Source: Leptoclinus maculatus (lineage: Eukaryota; Chordata; Actinopteri; Perciformes; Stichaeidae). From it: 64,000 nucleotides of DNA. The DNA lies in NCBI GenBank assembly GCA_032191485.1, contig JAVDOI010000019.1, positions 1,950,612 through 2,014,611 of the forward strand, read 5' to 3'. A program made the position numbers and the translations under genes. The notes under the pieces are model-generated. The model was not told the DNA's origin. It worked only from the letters and a program-made list of their open reading frames with translations, and ran no database searches. The stretch's first letter is position 1. Each line of letters starts with the position of its first letter. Positions 11,201-18,816 of the stretch are shown one piece after another.

Positions 11201-14200
11201 CCGCAGATCAGATGATACGATTACAAAGTCGATAATTGATCTCCGGCCTAAGGTGTTCTGGTACCAGGTACACTTATGAGCCACCTTATGTTCGAACATG
11301 GTGGTCGTTATGGCCAAACCGTGGCTAGCACAGAAGTTCAATAGCGAGACACCACTCGGGTTCAGATCAGGCAAGCCGTTCCTCCCAATCACCCCCCGCC
11401 AGGTTTCTCCGTCATTGCCCATGTGACCGCTGAAGTCCCCCGGGAGAACTATGGAGTCGGCAGGCGGCCCCTCCCGCCGACTCCAAGAAGGCCGGATACT
11501 CCGAACTACTGCCTGGTGCATAAGCACAAACAACAGTCAGAGCCTTGCTCCCGGCAACCCGTTCTCCGGGGAGAACTCCAACACAGCGGCGCTCAGCCGC
11601 TTTATTAACTTGCAAAATGACATTGTAAATTGCCAAACATCATTTGTGTAATTCCTGCCACGATTCAAACAAGATCAAAAAAATATTTGTCTCCCGACGT
11701 TGACTACCCTACATGTTTTTTTTCTGAAATAAGGTCCCATGGGGTACACCGGAAGAGGAGGGGCTTCTCCTCTCTATAGCAACATATCAACCTGCCATTC
11801 CGTGTGCCTTTTGACTGATTCCATGTGAATACAGCATTACTCCTACTAGTAGACGTACTACAACCAGTAAGGCTGCTGCTTCTAAACATTACTACTAACA
11901 CGACTACTACAACCACTACTAACACAAGACATTTAGACAGATATATTGTCTGTTTAGTTTCATAGCCTACTTATTTATTATTAGTTTATTAGTGTTATTG
12001 TAGTTTTTTCATGCAGATAAAGAACTCACTGACTGTGGTGGGAATGGTGGAGTCATGGGGAATGTCAGTGTGAGCCTCTGCAAGATCAGACTATTATTAA
12101 TCATCAATATGAAACAAATACTTCTCTCCGGCTCATTTTACAACTTTACAGTGCACATGCATTCTAGAGTGGTTGTGTTAGAGCTTCCACTTACTTGTTG
12201 CTGTGCTCTCTGGTGGTTGTGTTGTGGTTCTGCTTGGGTCAGCTGAAAAACAATGACTAAGAAGCTGAGCAGTTTGTTCATCGTCTGAAATCATATCATC
12301 TTGAGTATGACTAAGCTACAAAAAAAACACCAACACCCTTAGTTTGAAACACAGGCTTTTGGTATCTTCAATAATTTCAGTCAGATCTCCGAAATAAAAT
12401 GTACTCACTTGGTTGAACATTCAACAATCTTCCCAACCATCAAGTTATTTATTTAAGATGCAGAGAACATAATTCAATCCTGACACGTTGCATAAAACGA
12501 CATCTACACTGCGACCAAACTGCATCTTGTGCACTCAGAATGCTTCGGACATATGTTTTCATATGGTCTAGGGGACCCCAGGAGTTGACGATCTCTAGAA
12601 GTGAGTTTCAGAGATGCTTCTTAACCGATCACTGTGTGTAGGGGGTTATTTTAATGTCTACGGAAAAGATGGAGGGAAGGTTATAACAGAGGGGGGTGAG
12701 GTGCAAAATACATGCTCTTATTTATTGTTCTCTGTCTGCTTATCATATTGTGGTTAATGTGTTAAGATAAGGACTGTACTGAACATTGGACATTTGAATA
12801 CAAAATCCACATTTGAATGCTGTGCAGGCTTGATTTTTTGCACTCTTTGCATTTCTTGTTTGTGTGCATCCATTCATTCATTATTTTGGTATGCTGGACG
12901 CTTTGCATACTCAAATTTCAGCTAAACCGGATCGGCTATGTGTGACTTTTTGCCCGCCACATGGAGCAAACCGAAGATTTTATCTGATCAGTACGGCGAG
13001 AAAAACAAACTGAAATGCAGTTTTGCGAAGGCACAACCCACCCAACTGTTTTACAAAATACAAACTGTGTACAGCACAGTTGAACAATACAACAATGTTC
13101 TCTGACAGTTAAGTACAAATCTATTGAGTTGCAACAAAGACATGGTGCTGTACAGACAAGTACATATTACGGTGCATCTCCCTATGATCAAGTCAGCGTC
13201 ATTTTGAAATTGCTGTCATAGAGCAATGTTTCAATCCTCATACAGTACTCCCTCCCTCCCTCCCTCCCACCAAGTGACATACTTCGTATGACTGGGGTCA
13301 TTTCCACTCGAGTCAGGTGACGTGTATCATTACAAACACACAAACAAACCACATATGGGTGTACATGAAAGATGTTTGTGTGATGTTGCCACAAACAACC
13401 CAGGTATTTGGAGCTGTCAGGGCGTAAGAGAAGGCCCCAGAGGGGATGACTACTTGCTGATGCTGCCAAGAGTGCACATGATCCGGCGTTTTCCCATCTC
13501 TCCTTTCTGATTTAAATTTTGGTGGATGTTATTTAACTTGAGGGTTGGATTATAAAAGCTGCTTCCATCTTGGGTTTGCTTCTGAATTCAGATCCAATAA
13601 AGGGACATCAAACCCCAAACGTATTTACATGTTTTTCAAGTCAGATACCCTGGACCTATCACTAAAAAAAGGTCAAGCTTTCCCACTGGATCGTGGATGT
13701 CGTGAATCAAGACGAACAACAAATAAAATCTTACGTATACACTCGAGGCCGAGTTTGGGCAGGACCCAATGTGGAGGATCAATGCCAGTTTTCTTGCATT
13801 TGATCAAATTGGAAGTTCCCGCCTTCCTCACGTTACCTCCTTCGCACGTGTAGCGAAAATGGTCGTTAATTTTGAAGCAGTTCTCTGTTGGAAGTAGAGT
13901 TAGATGCCTTCTGGGAACTTCTGGACATGGACAACTGATTTTGTCTGGAAGAAAAAAACATCATGTAGCAGAATTACAATATATATGTATGCTGTATGTC
14001 CACACAGAGGTAGTAACAAGAGAAACAATAAAACGGTTCACTCATGTATTATTATTATCATCATTATTAGTTAGTTTCAGATAACAAAGGGAAAAACCTC
14101 TGCAGAACTACAAAAGAAGTAGCTGTGGAATATGTCAGTTGTGAATAAGTCTTGTTGGATTATGAGGGTGTTTTTGTAAGGCGGTTCTGCGTCATTAGGT

Positions 14201-14950
14201 TTATTAACCTTTTGCTTTTACTGTGACTGTGATAGTAGGCCTACATATATCTCTAGATTAATCAGTAACACATTAGCACAGGTCAAAAGAGTAGTTCTCT
14301 CTTCAAACTCTGTTTTACCAAGATTCAAAAGGATCCCCCAGTCTCCTTCAGATGTTTGTTCAAAAAAGGAAAAGAAAAACAAGAACTGTTTTTTTGCGTC
14401 TCTAGGTTTAGATTTCATACAAAAAAAAACCTTGGCGCAGAACTGAAAATTAAGTATCTCTTTATTCACCTATGATAATCTCCTTGACCCCTGACCAGTC
14501 TCCCAGGTACACAATTAGCCTTCATTCCTTCAAATGTGTGACTTTCTTCCCGCACATAGGTCCATTTGGTTATCACAGTGTTGCCTGTATGTTTTATTAA
14601 TTGCTTGTATTGACTGAATTGTGTTTTTAATGCGTTTGCTTTGTCTAATCACAGTTAATCACTGACTACACAAATCCTCTCAGACCGTAGCGGCTGAGAG
14701 GGGAAGTTAAAATAATAATAACGATGATAACAATGATGAATGGTTTGGGTTAGTTAATGGTTATTACATTGCAGTGCCATTTGGATCAAATGAATGTAAA
14801 AGTGAATATTGTTTAAAGGGAGTTCTGAACATAATCAAATATATAAAGTGTGTGTATTTTGCACTCACCGTTGGAGCAGCGCGCACCCCCGAGCAGACAT
14901 ATCGTCAGAACGCAGACAGAGAATAAAGCAAAAGGGGAACCCAGATCCAT
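4129..14950 (-). CDS. il15ra: Interleukin-15 receptor subunit alpha, with a duplicated sushi cassette
   Basis: IL-15R-alpha binds IL-15 through one sushi (CCP) domain and presents it to the IL-2R-beta / common gamma chains. Inferred exons in transcription order are: 14950-14869 (signal peptide), 13944-13735 (sushi B), 12242-12195 and 12077-12030 (16-codon stalk exons), 8870-8661 (sushi A), 7997-7950 and 7832-7785 (stalk), 5568-5446 (41-codon stalk), 4698-4609 (30-codon stalk), 4486-4417 (transmembrane) and 4198-4129 (tail, stop TGA). Junctions keep frame: all phase 1 until the transmembrane exon, which ends in phase 2. With both cassettes the product is 348 aa; with one it is 246 aa. Family evidence is the sushi motif with RKAGTSNL near the third cysteine (human RKAGTSSL), the Thr/Pro stalk and gene order next to RBM17. 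I chose the ATG at 14950 for its +4 G and signal peptide; an in-frame ATG at 14974 is possible. Mammalian IL2RA, normally between IL15RA and RBM17, is absent here. A teleost CD25-like receptor is the main alternative name. Confidence 0.85.
4417..4486 (-). CDS. il15ra: il15ra transmembrane exon
   Basis: Between acceptor tatctgcag and donor gtgagc the phase-1 reading is a hydrophobic stretch, AAIGCASVAIVCALIGISF, followed by YCYRR, a stop-transfer basic end. It is 70 bp, entering in phase 1 and leaving in phase 2. It is too short to stand out as an open frame, and the frame matters: the long minus-strand frame here is a shadow. Confidence 0.8.
4609..4698 (-). CDS. il15ra: il15ra membrane-proximal stalk exon
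   Basis: A 90-bp phase 1-1 exon between acceptor tttcccag and donor gtgatg. It encodes a Thr/Ser/Glu-rich segment that includes THRTSATSTTAEP, expected to be O-glycosylated. The donor is weaker than the others in the gene. Confidence 0.65.
5270..5325. repeat. AT microsatellite
   Basis: Two blocks of (ta)n separated by a repeated attatccacatatat unit, inside the il15ra intron between the 41-codon and 30-codon stalk exons. Confidence 0.85.
5446..5568 (-). CDS. il15ra: il15ra 41-codon stalk exon
   Basis: A 123-bp phase 1-1 exon (acceptor cttatcag, donor gtaaat). It encodes a Ser/Pro/Thr-rich segment including SLSPSASVPAEPDRPEPTSP, typical of the mucin-like stalk. In duplicated unit B the exon body is missing and the donor equivalent near 8980 has changed from GTAAAT to AGAAAA, so only this copy is usable. 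Confidence 0.75.
5870..6035. repeat. Degenerate TAC/ACT trinucleotide array
   Basis: About 160 bp rich in tac, act and gct triplets (for example tactactaccagctatag, ctactactactgctactg), much degraded. Intronic in il15ra. No frame with a recognisable protein. Confidence 0.6.
6621..7538. mobile_element. Non-autonomous hAT element inside il15ra unit A
   Basis: The left end is tagggctgcaactaacgatt; the right end, reverse-complemented, is tagggctgcaacaacgaat. It is flanked by the 8-bp duplication atatcaac at 6613-6620 and 7539-7546. The other duplicated unit has the empty site at 11784-11791, with one atatcaac and no element. No transposase frame was found. This dates the insertion after the tandem duplication (or a precise loss from unit B, which is less likely). 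Confidence 0.93.
7785..7832 (-). CDS. il15ra: il15ra 16-codon stalk exon 2, copy A
   Basis: 48 bp, phase 1-1, acceptor cttgcag, donor gtgagt. It reads KAHTDIPHDSTIPTTV, Thr-rich stalk. The copy at 12030-12077 is identical in sequence. Confidence 0.7.
7950..7997 (-). CDS. il15ra: il15ra 16-codon stalk exon 1, copy A
   Basis: 48 bp, phase 1-1, acceptor tttttcag, consensus donor gtaagt. It reads DPSRTTTQPPESTAT after the split codon and continues the sushi exon, which ends ...LECI; human IL-15R-alpha has ...LKCIRDP here. The copy at 12195-12242 is identical. Confidence 0.78.
8661..8870 (-). CDS. il15ra: il15ra sushi-domain exon, copy A
   Basis: A 210-bp phase 1-1 exon with acceptor cttccag and donor gtaaga. 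It starts DKISCPCPEVPRRHLTL. Sushi cysteines sit at ISC, ENC, YDC, LIIC and LEC, and the IL-15R-alpha-type motif RKAGTSNL is intact. Relative to copy B it has six replacements (P for L, Q for K, QT for DH, D for T, I for K) and no synonymous change. It is open, with both splice sites kept. Confidence 0.88.
9135..11605 (-). mobile_element. Degenerate non-LTR retrotransposon (fish RTE/Rex-type LINE)
   Basis: On the minus strand, in order: an endonuclease end (GDFSGHMGND, then GRRSIIDFVIVSSDLRPYV, about 11533-11156); a reverse transcriptase with NYRGITLLSLLGKAYARVLE, EEQCGFCRGHGTVDQLFTLA and CFVDLEKAFDQVP (about 10956-9937); a YADD-region equivalent in another frame (FVFSDDVVLLA); and a thumb / C-terminal part (WIGHLIRTP, about 9400). 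The pieces lie in different frames with stops, so it is dead. It is 5'-truncated near 11605. The 3' end has the ccatccatctatccattttc tail seen in fish LINEs. I saw no clear target duplication; the insertion is tied to loss of neighbouring il15ra sequence. The clade assignment is from memory of similar fish elements. Confidence 0.88.
12030..12077 (-). CDS. il15ra: il15ra 16-codon stalk exon 2, copy B
   Basis: 48 bp, identical to 7785-7832, with the same acceptor and donor. Phase 1-1. Confidence 0.68.
12195..12242 (-). CDS. il15ra: il15ra 16-codon stalk exon 1, copy B
   Basis: 48 bp, identical to 7950-7997, with acceptor tttttcag and donor gtaagt. Phase 1-1, so it can join sushi B in frame. 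Confidence 0.72.
13735..13944 (-). CDS. il15ra: il15ra sushi-domain exon, copy B (nearest the signal exon)
   Basis: 210 bp, phase 1-1, acceptor cttccag, donor gtaaga. Sushi cysteines sit at ISC, ENC, YTC, LIKC and LEC, with RKAGTSNL present. Residues specific to this copy are L, K, D-H, T and K where copy A has P, Q, Q-T, D and I. Being next to the signal exon, it is the default sushi domain if only one is used. Confidence 0.9.
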
Positions 14951-14974
14951 CTGACTGCTCTGCGGAGACTTCAT
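14869..14974 (-). CDS. il15ra: il15ra first coding exon: signal peptide
   Basis: The minus strand reads MKSPQSSQ then MDLGSPFALFSVCVLTICLL followed by GGARCSN and a split codon at donor gtgagt. This is a classical secretory signal with a cleavage-like end. The inner ATG (14950) has G at +4; the outer (14974) has T at -3. The frame stays open upstream to 15247, but that part runs into the shared promoter and is unlikely to be translated. The exon ends in phase 1, as sushi-gene signal exons usually do. Confidence 0.8.
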
Positions 14975-15440
14975 AAAACATGATCGCCAAGCAAACCATG
15001 ACCTGTACAGGGCATCACTGCCCACTGCTCCTTCAGTTGCGCCACTCACTTTCGCTTTAAGTGCCACCTCCTCCGATAAGCGAAGCCGTGAATCACGTGA
15101 TCTGTAGTAACGCAACAGTCCTACGCCCACACTGGCCCACGTTTCGGCTGCAGGCTGACATTTTCTTCCTCCACTCGAACAAACGCATACGACGATAACA
15201 CATGATATGTTATGCGAGGGCACAGAACTGCTATTCAAAAAAAGCATTGCTCCGTGTTGTTCTGGTGCGAGAGAGGCGAGTGCATTGTAGTGTAATACAG
15301 TGGTGACGATAAAGTCATCCAGCCGCTAGGGGGGGCAAGAGCGGGAAGTGCCGTCGAGCGACTGGACTGTCGCGCTTAGTTTTGTTGTTGTGCTGTCGGC
15401 TTCCGGCTCGTACAGCGAGGAGATAGCTCCACATAAGATG
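14975..15440. promoter_or_regulatory. Shared head-to-head promoter of il15ra (minus) and rbm17 (plus)
   Basis: The first il15ra codon and the probable rbm17 first exon are only a few hundred bases apart, in opposite directions. The segment is richer in CpG than its surroundings. It contains an ETS-type ttccgg at 15401-15406 near the likely rbm17 start, and no TATA box there. Transcription starts were not determined. Confidence 0.6.
15046..15060 (-). promoter_or_regulatory. ISRE / IRF-like element upstream of il15ra
   Basis: The minus strand reads ttaaagcgaaagtga, matching the AANNGAAA core of interferon regulatory factor sites. It lies about 75-110 bp upstream of the candidate start codons. 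Mammalian IL15RA is interferon- and IRF1-inducible, so the position fits; function here is inference. Confidence 0.45.
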
Positions 15441-15874
15441 TTCCTCTGAACCCCTTTTATGCTATAGGCACTTACATGTAGTTAATGCCCAGGTGTTTCT
15501 AAAAACCGGTAGGTTAACAATACGGTTCTTTTAAACATAATGTGTTTAGACGTAGACAGTAAAGTAGCTATATTAGCATTAGCTAACGTTAGCTAAATTG
15601 ATGTTTAGCCAGTTTCTCCTGGTCTGCTTGAGTTGAAGATAGGTCTACATTAACTAAATATAGCAAGTGATAAGTGACGCATATTTCGACATGTCGTTGC
15701 ATTGAACCTTTAATGAATAAAAACACTTGGATACAACAAAAGTGAACCAGCTTTTCAATAAGGCTGCTGCTAAGGTACAGACTCAATTTATGTCCCAAGT
15801 ATTGCAGAACGAAATGATGCTAACGTTAAATCAAATGAAACGTGTCTGCAGGAAACAGGCACTGACGGGCAGCG

Positions 15875-17522
15875 ATGTCGCTGTATGATGACCTCGGCGT
15901 GGGCGCCAGTGACACCAAGACCGAAGGCTGGTCCAAGAACTTCAAGCTGCTGCAGTCCCAGCTGAAGGTGAAGAAGGCGGCTCTGACTCAGGCCAAGGTG
16001 GGTAACGTCACGTGCAGTACAAGCACAGTGCACACGAACAATACATGGAGAATGAAGGAGAAACATGTCTGTCAGAGGATACCTTGTTGATATTGGTGAA
16101 AGAAGACAGTGCATATACAGTGGAGATTATAAACGACGTAGAATAACGTGTAACCAAGCAAATGTAAAATTCAGAAAAAGTGTTCAGAATGCCAAACAAT
16201 TGCAACATGGAAACACTATGAATCCAATGTGGACTTATTCAATGAGTTTGTTTGTGTGTGTGTGTATGTGTGTGTGTGTGTGTAGACCCAGCGGATGAAG
16301 CAGACCACGGTCTTGGCTCCGGTTATTGATCTGAAGAGAGGAGGCTCCAGTGATGAGAGACAGATCACAGACACTCCTCCACATGCTGCCGCTGGACTTA
16401 AGGTCTGTCTTATCCAGTGACCCCGGGTCATCAGTGTTTATGAAATCCTCTGAGTTCATCAAATGTTTGGAATGTTCAAATTGCTTTGATTTGTCTGGAT
16501 GTAAGCCAAAGCCGCAGAGTGAAAATGTTCAGTACGTAATGTTAATAATATGTAACCGAGCACTGTGTGGTGTTTTGCATAAACACTCCTTCCATATCTG
16601 CTGAAAATGAATGTAAATATCCTCATCAAAATAGCTTTACAGCTGCATCGGTAGATCTCTAACTCTCTCATATTGTGGGCCGTGTGTGTGTGTGCGCTTC
16701 AGGAAGCCGTGCCGAGTGGTTTCTCTGCTGGCGACGCGCTGATCCCGTTGGCGGACGAGTACGATCCGATGTTCCCCAACGACTACGAGAAAGTGGTGAA
16801 GCGACACCGAGAAGAACGCCAGCGCCAGAGGGAGCAGGAGCGGCAGAAGGAGATCGAGGAGAGAGAAAAGTACTGTCATGAATATACTGAATATTTATCG
16901 GAACACAGGAGCTCTGTCTGAATCTTGAACCTGGTGTGTTGCAGGAAGAGGAAAGACAGGCCAGAAGGCGGAGCTCCAAGTGGTTTCTCTCGTTTCCCTG
17001 CAGCAGAGGGCGAGTCGGATGAGGAGGAGGACTACGACACAGAGCGGAGGAAACGGAGTGAGTTATTAGACCTCGCATGTAAAGCGCCTGTAGGAATATA
17101 CGTGGATCTGTCATCTGTGGATGGTTTAATGTTTTCAGAGCTGTAGCCTGAAGGCCAACTTTGCCAAGATGATTTAGACATAATTTGTCAGCACCTGACG
17201 TAAAACCAAATTCTCTCCGGATGAGTTTTTGTCCATTTTTAGGGAAAGAAATCCATTTTGAAATTTCCCCGTTAAACACAAGCTTATCCTTCCTCACACA
17301 GTCTCTGTGTGAGCTTAACATGCTTTTCTTAGGTTACAGGTTGAGAGTAGGTATGTAAATAGATAAATAAATCAAACATTTTACTATTTGATGAACAGCA
17401 TAATAATGTGGAAACATAGTAGTGCGCTGCCTGATAAGATGCACTGAATTCAGTTGCTGTGTATCACAGTCACCATGTTTCAAACGAGACGAAAACTAAA
17501 CTTCACCTGTCTGACGTGATGG

Positions 17523-17584
<62 letters not shown>

Positions 17585-18478
17585 AGTGATGGGTGGAGCA
17601 GCTATCGCCCCTCCTTCTTCACTCGTGGACAAGGATGGTAAGTCTTCAGATTCATCGCTAGTCTAAGGAAAACCAAAATAGAGCAGGAACAGCGGTCTGC
17701 TCCGTGGTAATCCTGTGTGAAATGATCCTACGTTTCTTTTGGTTAGTCGGTGGAAAATGAGGCTGGTGTACCCCCGTTTTGGTCCCTGAAATGTCCCGTT
17801 ACATGTAACATGGCGCTTGTGTGTGTGGAGTGTGGAGCACGGTATAGTGTTTAATTAGTAGCAGTTTGTCTACAGCAGAGGGCGGCGTTGTCTACATCAT
17901 CAGAGTTTGAGGTGTCTAACATTGTGAATGTCAGTTTAAAATCACAAGGAAGGAAAAACAAAGAAGACCAAACAGAATACAAACAAACATGCAAAGAATA
18001 AGAACAGTAATTATGTTAAGACCTCAGCGCTGCACCACATGTCAGTAACAGTTGTGCTTTTAGGCTCATCGTACACCTACGAGGATGAAGGCCGTCCCGC
18101 CAGAGGCTCAAAGGCCGCCATCCCTCCCCCTATGTACGAGGACTCAGAGCGGCCACGTTCACCGCCCGTACCAACCAGCTCCTTCCTGGCCAACATGGGG
18201 TGGGTGGGACACACACACAGGCACACACAACTGGCAGGCAATATATGTTTGAGTCATAACTTCAATCGATTTTTTTTTAATATCGCAACAAATCCCGCTT
18301 TTGAACCCCCCACAGAGGTACGGTGGCCCATAAGATCATGCAGAAGTACGGCTTCAAAGAAGGCCAGGGCCTGGGGAAGCACGAGCAGGGCCTCAGCACG
18401 GCGCTGTCTGTGGAGAAGACCAGCAAGAGAGGTGGAAAGATCATCATAGGCGACGCCGCAGAGAAACGTAAATACCAC

Positions 18479-18513
<35 letters not shown>

Positions 18514-18777
18514 GTTTTTTACTGCACATTCTCCTCATGATCAATGCCATAAATGCCACACTCACTTTGTCCTTGTCCACTTCCTTCAAGTCCTCCCCAC
18601 CTGTCCTCCGCATGAACCGTCTGTCAAACATTGACTTTAAGTTTCAACAGAAGTGTTTTTGATCTGTTCATGTGTATTATTGCTCTACACTCATCAGTGA
18701 CCATCATGGTGTCATTCCAGGATCAGTTGTGATGTTTTACTGTGACTCTGTGTGCACGTCTTTTTCATTTTGTGTAC

Positions 18778-18816
<39 letters not shown>

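Larger units (their letters stand above)
8887..13960. repeat. Tandem segmental duplication, unit B
   Basis: Second copy of 5370-8886. It differs in structure: the 41-codon stalk exon region is replaced by about 110 bp of unrelated sequence (about 9000-9107), a LINE occupies about 9135-11605, the hAT element of unit A is absent, and about 800 bp (12626-13425) has no partner in unit A. The sushi and two short stalk exons are intact. Confidence 0.85.

Noticed and set aside
14951..15247. Upstream in-frame extension of the il15ra first exon
   Set aside because: It stays open by chance through the promoter; the signal peptide and better context support the start at 14950.
16668..17321. 217-codon minus-strand frame
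   Set aside because: Antisense shadow of rbm17 exons and introns, with no domain.
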